DNA from: an uncultured Lachnospiraceae bacterium
Lineage (GTDB): Bacteria > Bacillota > Clostridia > Lachnospirales > Lachnospiraceae
Length of the DNA: 5,477 nucleotides
Reading direction: 5' to 3'
Assembly (NCBI GenBank): GCA_958446555.1
Contig: CAUCWU010000185.1
Coordinates: forward strand, 1-5,477
Shown: positions 1-4,658 of the stretch, in pieces
Position numbering within the stretch: position 1 is the first letter of the stretch
Layout: every line of letters starts with the position of its first letter
The notes under the pieces: model-generated
Told to the model about the DNA's origin: nothing
Database searches by the model: none
What the model saw: only the letters and a program-made list of their open reading frames with translations
Position numbers and translations under genes: made by a program

Positions 1-2
1 GA

Positions 3-284
3 CAAGAAAACAGACAGTCAAAAAAAGTAGGCTCATCAGAAAAAAGTGAGATAACACAGGCTTCGTTAAATCAAAAGAGAGAAAAAAAGCCGGGAATTGT
101 GACAGTACTTTGCACGATACTAATTATTGGTATCTTAGGTTATGTCCTTTTTACAGCAGGAAAGAGGCTAATGCAGCTAGAACTTGTGAGTGAAAATTTA
201 TTAATTGCTGCAGCAGTTTTAATTGTGCTAGCAGCTGGATCTGCTGGTGCAGTAGCCTACTGGGTTCTAAAGCCGAAGCATTGA
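3..284 (+). CDS. C-terminal part of an unrecognised two-pass membrane protein (5' end outside window)
   Basis: The frame is open from the left edge to a TGA at 282-284 and encodes at least 93 residues. The first 30 or so are hydrophilic and rich in Lys, Gln, Ser and Glu, which looks like a linker. Two hydrophobic segments follow: roughly fragment residues 32-53 (IVTVLCTILIIGILGYVLF) and 65-90 (centred on LLIAAAVLIVLAAGSAGAV). The protein ends seven or so residues later in a basic KPKH tail. A GTG at 99 could be read as a start giving 61 residues, but it has no convincing ribosome binding site, so the partial longer reading is preferred. The hydrophilic lead-in is A-rich and could lack stops by chance. 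I do not recognise the family and no function is proposed. Confidence 0.55.
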   Translation, partial: QENRQSKKVGSSEKSEITQASLNQKREKKPGIVTVLCTILIIGILGYVLFTAGKRLMQLELVSENLLIAAAVLIVLAAGSAGAVAYWVLKPKH

Positions 285-339
285 CAAATGATTTTTCAGA
301 TGATAAAGTTAACCAATATATATGGCACAAGGATCAAAA

Positions 340-388
340 GGTTCAAAATCCTTACCGGGTAAGAATGATCGTTTTTGAACTTTGAACC
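340..388. repeat. Nested inverted repeat with a duplicated right arm
   Basis: GGTTCAAA (340-347) is complementary to TTTGAACC (381-388). GTTCAAAA (341-348) is equally complementary to TTTTGAAC (373-380), so two right arms compete for one left arm. Inside lies a small hairpin, CTTAC (351-355), loop CGG, GTAAG (359-363). The element sits between the end of the first gene and the rhomboid gene. It could be a weak terminator for the former, a leader structure for the latter, or a copy of a dispersed palindromic repeat. A T5 run (372-376) lies inside it, but not directly after a GC-rich stem as in a classical terminator. I see no convincing promoter for the rhomboid gene just downstream; poor TTGAAC/TACAAA matches are present at 375-401 with a short spacer. 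Confidence 0.5.
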
Positions 389-418
389 ATGACATTACAA
401 ATACAAAAGCAAAAAAGT

Positions 419-425
419 AGGTGAT
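419..425 (+). promoter_or_regulatory. Ribosome binding site AGGTGAT that points to a TTG start for the rhomboid gene
   Basis: AGGTGAT matches the part of the Shine-Dalgarno that pairs with ATCACCT at the 16S rRNA 3' end. It leaves a 4-nt gap to TTG at 430. The in-frame GTG at 421 overlaps this motif and has only A-rich sequence before it. The in-frame ATG codons at 442 and 445 have only a GGA triplet upstream (432-434). Choosing TTG over ATG 442 is a judgement and changes the protein by only four residues. Confidence 0.5.
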
Positions 426-429
426 AAAT

Positions 430-1467
430 TTGGATCAAAAAATGATGCGCGAGTTTGTCGAAAAAAAGCTGCAAAGTAGAGGTTATACCAACATTGCGGC
501 AGCGTCATTTCCGTGCAGTGTATGGATACAGAAAGATGAAAGGGATACGAAGCTGTCTGTGGTTTGCTTGTTTGAGGATGCGTCCAAATTGGCAGAGGAT
601 TTATTTCGAATTGATCGAGTGATGGACTATGCAGCACAGAAGGTCAGAGAGCAAAATCCAAGGCCGTGTCAGTTTTTGGCACTGATTCTTTCTGATGATT
701 TTTCTGTATCAAAGAAATTGTTGAATGGTGAATATCCGCGCTGGTTTGTGGATGGTGATGGCCAGCTAGTTGTGTTTGATGGTCAGCCATCTGAATTTGG
801 CAATCTTCGCGAGGTTTTGACACAAAAAAGAAGGCATTCCATTCAATTTAAGGCACTTGGAAATTCACTTGGTCAAATTCCTGAGATGACACTACTTCTT
901 GTCATCCTCAATATCGTGATACAGTGTATTGTCGCGGTGGGTGAGATCGGAGGAAAAGATTCGGCTCTGATGGATCTTTTTGTGCTACAGATCGGCGAGT
1001 TTATCAATAAGCCCGAGTGGTGGCGTCTTGCGACAAGTGTATTTTTACACTTCGGATGGGCGCACCTATTTAACAATATGTTGGTTCTTCTGTATCTTGG
1101 CGGGTTGGCAGAACATTGTCTTGGAAAGTGGCGCTTTTTGGGCGTGTATCTGATCAGTGGAATTGGTGCCAATATTGTATCAGTTTGGTGGTATGTGCAT
1201 CAAGACGAGCTTCTTGTTGCGACAGCTGGCGCATCCGGTGCAATTTTTGGAATCGCAGGTTTGCTTTTAGCCATTATTCTATTATCAAAGGGACGCTTTC
1301 AGAAAATTACACTTAGGCAATTAATTCTTATGATGTTTTTTACACTGTACCATGGCTTTGCTGAGAGCGGTGTCAATAACTGTGCCCATATTGCTGGTGG
1401 TGTGATTGGATTTGTCTGTGGTATTTTTATTGTTCTTTCGATGAGGAGAAAGGCAGCAAAAAGGTAA
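430..1467 (+). CDS. Rhomboid family intramembrane serine protease with N-terminal soluble domain
   Basis: This protein cleaves membrane protein substrates within or next to their transmembrane helix. Numbering here counts from the upstream GTG at 421; subtract 3 for the TTG start. Residues 1-150 are soluble, with no recognised motif. Six membrane segments follow, about 155-175, 204-228, 236-258, 265-289, 298-313 and 320-341. Family signatures are complete: WWR (200-202) before the L1 loop, the HxxxN of HLFNN (215-219), the catalytic serine S272 in GASG, and the catalytic histidine H323 in NCAHIAGG. Both dyad residues are present, so an active protease is expected. The architecture recalls Bacillus GluP/YqgP, which also has a soluble N-terminal domain, but there are no C-terminal TPR repeats here. 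The 3' end overlaps the convergent kinase gene by 41 bp. The substrate cannot be told from the sequence. Confidence 0.93.
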   Translation: MDQKMMREFVEKKLQSRGYTNIAAASFPCSVWIQKDERDTKLSVVCLFEDASKLAEDLFRIDRVMDYAAQKVREQNPRPCQFLALILSDDFSVSKKLLNGEYPRWFVDGDGQLVVFDGQPSEFGNLREVLTQKRRHSIQFKALGNSLGQIPEMTLLLVILNIVIQCIVAVGEIGGKDSALMDLFVLQIGEFINKPEWWRLATSVFLHFGWAHLFNNMLVLLYLGGLAEHCLGKWRFLGVYLISGIGANIVSVWWYVHQDELLVATAGASGAIFGIAGLLLAIILLSKGRFQKITLRQLILMMFFTLYHGFAESGVNNCAHIAGGVIGFVCGIFIVLSMRRKAAKR

Positions 1468-2200
1468 CAGTGGTGCCTTTACCTGGTGCAGAACTTACGC
1501 GGATGTGACCGCCATGACCTTCGATAATACGCTTCGCAACAGGAAGACCAAGGCCAGTGCCGTCAGGTTTCGTGGTGACAAAAGGATGAAAAATCGTCAG
1601 CAGTTGCTTTGCTGAAATTCCGCATCCGTCATCGACAACCGATACACAGAAATGAGTGTTGGTCTTTGTCAGTAAGAGCTGAACCTGCCCGGTATCAGAG
1701 ATGGCATCAAGTGCATTTACGATTAGATTTAACAGTGCTTCCATCATCTTGGGGCAGTCAAGCGGCAGATAGGCAAATGAGACACGGCTTGTATAGGTCA
1801 GCGTTTTCGAAGTTCCTTCCGTCAGTGGCAAACAGGACAGGTAGGCATGGCGAAGAAGTATGCAAAGATCACTTCTTTTCTTATTTAGTTGTGCAGACAT
1901 GCTGTAATCGGTCAAATCGCGAAGAAGCTTTGTCATTAAACGGCAATCAGAAGAGAGTTCTGGCCAATAGCGATAGCAACGCACTTCTGGATGGGAAGCC
2001 TCAATTGCTTGAATGCTACTACACAGTAAAGAAAGCAGTGTCTGAAGCTCATGGGAGGCATTTGCGAGAAAATATTGGTGATAATCTTCTAATTGCTTTA
2101 AGACAGGATAGGCCTGGGGTGTACTCTGGCAAAGTTGATCCAAATGCTCAGAGAGGGAAAGTTCAAGGGCAACGGCTTCCTGCAAGGATTGATTGGTCAT
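1427..2200 (-). CDS. Soluble sensor histidine kinase, NtrB-like ATPase domain
   Basis: This 257-residue kinase should autophosphorylate on histidine and pass the phosphate to a response regulator. Residues 1-40 are probably helical and may hold a short input or coiled-coil region. The H-box is NASHELQTLL with H50 as phosphoacceptor; the usual proline (SHELRTPL) is replaced by leucine. The ATP-binding domain has an N-box (LLNLIVNALDAI, N158 and N162), a G1 box (DDGCG, 190-194), an F-box-like FHPF (204-207) and a G2 box GTGLGL (214-219). The stretch TTKPDGTGLGLPVAKRII is typical of NtrB/ZraS-type kinases. No membrane segment, PAS or HAMP domain is visible, so the protein is probably cytoplasmic. 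No response regulator is encoded in the window. The ATG at 2200 is preceded by AAAGGAGG (2214-2207) at 6 nt, an excellent start. Its own promoter lies at 2278-2306. Confidence 0.9.
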   Translation of the reverse strand: MTNQSLQEAVALELSLSEHLDQLCQSTPQAYPVLKQLEDYHQYFLANASHELQTLLSLLCSSIQAIEASHPEVRCYRYWPELSSDCRLMTKLLRDLTDYSMSAQLNKKRSDLCILLRHAYLSCLPLTEGTSKTLTYTSRVSFAYLPLDCPKMMEALLNLIVNALDAISDTGQVQLLLTKTNTHFCVSVVDDGCGISAKQLLTIFHPFVTTKPDGTGLGLPVAKRIIEGHGGHIRVSSAPGKGTTVTFLLPFSSSKEQ

Positions 2201-2277
2201 ACAGTGCCTCCTTTACTTGATGGAATCAATGGAATAATGAATGAGATGGACAAAAGTAGTTTCGCTTATTGGTATGA

Positions 2278-2306
2278 TTTATAGCATGATTGTTAAGCGT
2301 TTGCAA
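2278..2306 (-). promoter_or_regulatory. Sigma-A-type promoter for the histidine kinase gene
   Basis: Read on the minus strand: -35 TTGCAA (2306-2301), 17-bp spacer, -10 TATAAA (2283-2278), with TGC directly before the -10 as an extended -10 element. Transcription would start near 2271, leaving a leader of about 70 nt before the ATG at 2200. Confidence 0.65.
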
Positions 2307-2333
2307 GGAAAATGTGTCGACGGATTTCTCCTC

Positions 2334-2362
2334 TTGTAATTTGAACAAAAATTTCGTATACT
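2334..2362 (+). promoter_or_regulatory. Sigma-A-type promoter for the HIT-family gene
   Basis: The -35 is TTGTAA (2334-2339), followed by a 17-bp spacer and -10 TATACT (2357-2362). The expected start is near 2369, giving a leader of about 42 nt. It is divergent from the kinase promoter; the two -35 elements are only 27 bp apart, so a single bound regulator could affect both. A small GGCA/TGCC hairpin (2381-2393) precedes the ribosome binding site AGGTAGG (2397-2403). Confidence 0.65.
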
Positions 2363-2410
2363 GAGTGAAAAAGAAAAAATGGCAGTAATTGCCGAAAGGT
2401 AGGTTTCATT

Positions 2411-2833
2411 ATGGTAGATGAAAATTGCATTTTTTGTAAAATAGCAGCAGGAGAAATTCCATCTGAGACAGTATATGAGGACGAGCAGTTTCGTGCAATC
2501 CTAGATCTTGGCCCAGCAACACCGGGTCACACATTGATTCTTCCAAAGGCTCACTTTAAGGACGTTACTGAGATCAGTGATGAGTACGCAGCAAATGTTC
2601 TTAAGGTTGCGGCAAAGATTGGAAAGGCGATGAAAACAGGTCTTGGTTGTGAGGGATTTAATTTGGTTCAGAACAACGGTGAGGCAGCAGGACAGACTGT
2701 TATGCATTTCCATATGCATGTAATTCCGAGATATGCAGGCGGCAAAGATATGGTTTCATGGGATCCGCAGCCAGCAAAGAGGGAAGATCTTGAAAAGCAG
2801 GGTGCAAAATTAAGAGAAGCACTGGAGAAATAA
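2411..2833 (+). CDS. HIT (histidine triad) family protein, probable nucleotide hydrolase/transferase
   Basis: A 140-residue cytoplasmic protein of the Hint branch of the HIT superfamily. Members hydrolyse or transfer nucleotidyl groups from substrates such as nucleoside phosphoramidates or dinucleotides. The histidine triad is clear: H99-F-H101-M-H103 followed by VIPRY, with H101 as the expected nucleophile. The N-terminus has the common CIFCKI pattern (C6 and C9), which with H48 (PKAHF) and a triad histidine may bind zinc as in related Firmicute HIT proteins. The segments EIPSETVYED (15-24) and PGHTLILPK (38-46) are also family-typical. Length is normal for the family. AGGTAGG ends 7 nt before the ATG. 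The gene has its own promoter and terminator and appears to be transcribed alone. The physiological substrate is unknown. Confidence 0.95.
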   Translation: MVDENCIFCKIAAGEIPSETVYEDEQFRAILDLGPATPGHTLILPKAHFKDVTEISDEYAANVLKVAAKIGKAMKTGLGCEGFNLVQNNGEAAGQTVMHFHMHVIPRYAGGKDMVSWDPQPAKREDLEKQGAKLREALEK

Positions 2834-2846
2834 GAAATTGCGAAAG

Positions 2847-2880
2847 AAAAGGCAGATTCCAAAGAAGGAGTCTGCCTTTT
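2847..2880. terminator. Strong intrinsic terminator, probably bidirectional
   Basis: A 14-bp stem runs from 2847-2860 to 2867-2880 with one G-T wobble and the loop AAAGAA. The core is GGCAGA/TCTGCC. On the plus strand it ends in TTTT followed by ATAATT, 13 nt after the HIT stop codon. On the minus strand the arm ends in TTTTCTTT, so it can also stop transcripts arriving from murG. Confidence 0.85.
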
Positions 2881-2939
2881 ATAATTCATTTTGAAAAATG
2901 TTAGTTTTAAGTTTTGAGGATTAAAAAATTAGGATTAAG

Positions 2940-2961
2940 CGTAATCTTGAGAAGAATTACG
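2940..2961 (-). terminator. Hairpin directly after the murG stop codon, possible weak terminator
   Basis: CGTAAT (2940-2945) pairs with ATTACG (2956-2961). CTT/AAG extends the stem inside, with one bulged A (2955) and the loop GAG. The structure begins 1 nt after the murG stop codon in transcript order. The T-rich stretch on the minus strand comes about 13 nt later (T6, 2929-2924), too far for a classical terminator. It may act in mRNA 3'-end protection, with the stem at 2847-2880 as the real terminator. Confidence 0.35.
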
Positions 2962-2962
2962 G

Positions 2963-4021
2963 TTACGATAATTCCTTAATCAGCTTAATTACAATGTCAA
3001 CACCGTTACTCTGTTTGCTCAGCTCCATTGCCTTTTTGTAGGAGTCACGGTTGTTATAAACTTCGTGAACTGCTTTTAACAAGGTATCAGCATTCAGATT
3101 TTCCTCTTCGAGCAGATAGGAAAAACCTTGCTTTTTAAAGGAGTTGGCATTCAAAATCTGATCGCCGCGGCTTACAGCAGCTGGAAGCGGAACAAGAATG
3201 TTAGGCTTCTTTAATGCCAAAAGCTCACAGATCGCATTGGCGCCTGCACGTGAAAGTACGATGTCAGAGATCGCAAACAGATCCTTTAACTCATCGGAGA
3301 TGTACTCGTACTGTACATAACCCGGTTGAGCTAGGGTGCTGTCCAGGTTTCCTTTACCGCACAGATGGATCACGTGAAACTCTTTTAAAAGTTTAGGGAG
3401 TGCACTTCGAAGTCCAGCATTGACAGCACGAGAACCAGTGCTTCCGCCCATCATCAGAAGAATTGGCTTATCTGGTGTTAGCTTCGTAAAGGCAAATCCA
3501 GCTGCTCTTGAGCCGGCTAAAAGTTCACGGCGAATCGGTGTTCCGGTAAGAACGGCCTTGTCAGCTGGAAGAAGCTTTACAGTTTCTGGGAAGTTACAGC
3601 AGATTTTTGTAGCTGTCTTCATACAGATTTTGTTGGCGAGACCTGGTGTCATATCGGACTCATGAATGATAACCGGAATATGATAATGTCCTGCTGCTAA
3701 TACAACAGGGACAGCGACGAAGCCACCCTTTGAAAATACAACATCTGGCTTATATTCGCGGATGATTTTTTTCGCTTGCTGGAAGCCCTTGATAACACGG
3801 AATGGATCGGTCAGATTCTTTGCGCTCAGATAACGGCGAAACTTTCCAGTGGAAATGCCATCGTAGTGGATGCCCTGAGCCTCAATCAGCTTTTTCTCCA
3901 TTCCCTCATAGGAACCTATGTAATGGATGTCGTAGCCTTCTGCCTTTAAATCTGGCAAAAGAGCGATATTTGGTGTAACATGGCCGGCAGTTCCTCCGCC
4001 GGTCAGCAATATTTTTTTCAT
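2963..4021 (-). CDS. murG: UDP-GlcNAc:undecaprenyl-PP-MurNAc-pentapeptide GlcNAc transferase (MurG)
   Basis: MurG adds GlcNAc to lipid I, making lipid II, the last cytoplasmic step of peptidoglycan precursor synthesis. It acts at the inner membrane face. The 352 residues match the family's usual length and two-domain GT-B fold. Visible motifs are TGGGTAGHVTPN (7-18), the first glycine-rich loop, with TAGH in place of the more usual TGGH; SKGGFVAVP (97-105); HESDMTPGLANK (120-131); the second glycine-rich loop GGSTGSRAVN (192-201); and SRAGANAICE (257-266), whose E266 is the expected UDP-GlcNAc-contacting acid, followed by LALKKPNILVP and DQILNA (287-292). There is no mur/fts/div cluster around it. 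No Shine-Dalgarno lies within 20 nt of the ATG, and a TGA lies three codons upstream in frame, so the start is fixed but translation initiation is unusual. The gene lies 72 bp downstream of the TSCPD gene, probably in one operon. Confidence 0.95.
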   Translation of the reverse strand: MKKILLTGGGTAGHVTPNIALLPDLKAEGYDIHYIGSYEGMEKKLIEAQGIHYDGISTGKFRRYLSAKNLTDPFRVIKGFQQAKKIIREYKPDVVFSKGGFVAVPVVLAAGHYHIPVIIHESDMTPGLANKICMKTATKICCNFPETVKLLPADKAVLTGTPIRRELLAGSRAAGFAFTKLTPDKPILLMMGGSTGSRAVNAGLRSALPKLLKEFHVIHLCGKGNLDSTLAQPGYVQYEYISDELKDLFAISDIVLSRAGANAICELLALKKPNILVPLPAAVSRGDQILNANSFKKQGFSYLLEEENLNADTLLKAVHEVYNNRDSYKKAMELSKQSNGVDIVIKLIKELS

Positions 4022-4080
4022 ATTAAATCATAGTAGCTGCAGATATTCGCTGAAAACACTGCTGACTTCGGCGAAAACAG
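4018..4080 (-). other. Possible 20-codon leader frame overlapping the murG start (ATGA)
   Basis: From a CTG at 4080, or an in-frame GTG at 4059, a frame stays open to a TGA at 4020-4018 that overlaps the murG ATG as ATGA. A strong Shine-Dalgarno, AAAAAAGGAGG, ends at 4085, 4 nt before the CTG. CTG is a rare start and the spacing is short, so real translation is uncertain. The frame is listed because it offers a way to deliver ribosomes to a murG start that lacks its own binding site. The peptide has no recognisable features. Confidence 0.2.
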
Positions 4081-4105
4081 CCTGCCTCCTTTTTTAGTTT
4101 TCGCC
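4070..4105 (-). other. Hairpin presenting a strong Shine-Dalgarno in its loop, at the TSCPD-murG junction
   Basis: On the minus strand GGCGAAAAC (4105-4097), the last three sense codons of the TSCPD gene, is perfectly complementary to GTTTTCGCC (4078-4070). The 18-nt loop holds the TSCPD stop codon TAA and AAAAAAGGAGG. A second possible fold of the same region is GCTG...CAGC (4081-4061). No U-tract follows, so it is not a simple terminator. Ribosomes finishing the TSCPD gene would melt the stem, which would make the loop available in a translation-dependent way. Confidence 0.45.
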
Positions 4106-4342
4106 CTTGATGGACTTTAAAGCCTTTGCAAGCTGATCCGGACATGAAGTTCCACGACCATTGCAGTTGATGCCCTCTAAGCGAGAGATTGCATCGTCAA
4201 CCTTCATACCCTTAACCAGTGCAGAGATACCCTGAGTATTTCCGTTGCAGCCACCTACGAACTGAACAGACTCGATTGTATCACCATTAACCTCAATATT
4301 AATCTGACGGGAACATACACCCTTTGGAGTATAGCTTGTCAT
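4094..4342 (-). CDS. TSCPD domain-containing small protein, 4-Cys type (TIGR03905-like)
   Basis: An 82-residue protein with the TSCPD motif at residues 65-69, close to the C-terminus. It has four cysteines, C10, C32, C60 and C67, as in the four-Cys family TIGR03905; the pattern suggests metal binding. The TSCPD domain is otherwise known from the C-terminus of B12-dependent ribonucleotide reductases, but the stand-alone family has no established function. GGCNGNTQGI (30-39) and NGRGTSCPDQLAKAL (61-75) are the characteristic stretches. The ATG at 4342 has AAGGAGG (4355-4349) 6 nt upstream, so it is chosen over an upstream in-frame ATG at 4423, which lies in the promoter. It is the first gene of a likely operon with murG. 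Confidence 0.88.
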   Translation of the reverse strand: MTSYTPKGVCSRQINIEVNGDTIESVQFVGGCNGNTQGISALVKGMKVDDAISRLEGINCNGRGTSCPDQLAKALKSIKGEN

Positions 4343-4373
4343 AAAAAACCTCCTTATATTAGAAAAATGTTTT

Positions 4374-4406
4374 AAGACGCACAAGGCAAAGTACAAGTAA
4401 CGTCTT
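4374..4406 (-). other. Stem-loop at the expected 5' end of the TSCPD-murG transcript
   Basis: AAGACG (4406-4401 on the minus strand) pairs with CGTCTT (4379-4374) across a 21-nt loop. The left arm begins at about +1 of the promoter at 4414-4442. It may be a 5'-terminal mRNA-stabilising hairpin or, as DNA, an operator just downstream of the start. Only six base pairs are perfect. Confidence 0.35.
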
Positions 4407-4413
4407 TGAAAAT

Positions 4414-4442
4414 AGTATAGCATAAAGAGGTGAAAGTGAACA
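4414..4442 (-). promoter_or_regulatory. Extended -10 promoter for the TSCPD-murG operon
   Basis: On the minus strand the -10 is TATACT (4419-4414), preceded by TGC, an extended -10 element. At 17 bp spacing the -35 is a weak TGTTCA (4442-4437). The expected start is near 4407 and the leader about 65 nt. The weak -35 fits with dependence on the extended -10 and on the A/T tracts just upstream. Confidence 0.6.
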
Positions 4443-4444
4443 GT

Positions 4445-4463
4445 AACTTTTTTTAAAAAAGTT
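4445..4463 (-). promoter_or_regulatory. A/T-tract palindrome resembling an UP element
   Basis: AACTTTTTT and AAAAAAGTT flank a single central T, a perfect 9-bp dyad of A and T tracts directly upstream of the -35 of the TSCPD-murG promoter. Position and composition fit an UP element contacted by the RNA polymerase alpha subunit C-terminal domain. It could also be simply a bent A-tract. Confidence 0.4.
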
Positions 4464-4658
4464 TGTCAGATAAAAAAGAAAAACAAGAAATCATCCAAAA
4501 TACAGAAGGATCAAACAAAAAAACATCGGATATAGCAGAAAAAATACGATGGATTCTGCCTTAACAACTGTTAAATTCTATGTTAGTGTATGAAGCAGGA
4601 GACCGGAAAATGAATCAGCCATTTCAGGCAAAAGTTTTCGGCAGAAAGGGGCGATGGT
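4464..4658 (+). other. A-rich noncoding stretch upstream of the terminal membrane protein gene
   Basis: Together with the TSCPD leader this completes a gap of 316 bp between divergent genes. The plus strand is rich in A (runs of 5-7 A) and poor in C from 4464 to about 4550. I find no convincing gene, RNA or terminator. A 66-codon frame from 4580 to 4780 has no recognisable protein and overlaps the start of the next gene, so it is not called. The best promoter candidate is TTAACA (4561-4566), 17 bp, TAGTGT (4584-4589), whose -10 is poor. Confidence 0.45.
4561..4574. repeat. TTAACA-AC-TGTTAA palindrome, possible operator
   Basis: Two 6-bp arms, TTAACA (4561-4566) and TGTTAA (4569-4574), are separated by AC. 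The left arm could also be the -35 of a weak promoter for the gene at 4659, which would make this a plausible repressor site. A 6-bp AT-rich dyad can also arise by chance. Confidence 0.35.

Noticed and set aside
99..284. Separate 61-residue protein from GTG 99
   Set aside because: The frame stays open to the window edge and the GTG has only a weak GGGA upstream, so it more likely lies inside a longer gene. A true start there cannot be excluded.
1609..2220. 203-codon plus-strand frame
   Set aside because: It lies antisense over the histidine kinase gene, which has all family motifs; the antisense product has an unnatural composition and no ribosome binding site was seen.
2379..2402. Seven-codon leader frame (ATG to TAG) before the HIT gene
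   Set aside because: It has no ribosome binding site, its length is trivial, and it shows no regulatory codon pattern; chance is the simplest reading.
2668..2889. Minus-strand frame of 73 codons antisense to the HIT gene
   Set aside because: It runs through the strong terminator at 2847-2880 and lies opposite the well-conserved HIT triad region.
4070..4105. Intrinsic terminator between the TSCPD gene and murG
   Set aside because: The stem is followed by GAAGTCAGC rather than a U-tract, so it should not end transcription; co-transcription remains more likely.
4343..4423. Upstream extension of the TSCPD protein to an ATG at 4423
   Set aside because: It would start within the -10 region of the promoter and add 27 unrelated residues; ATG 4342 has an ideal AAGGAGG site.
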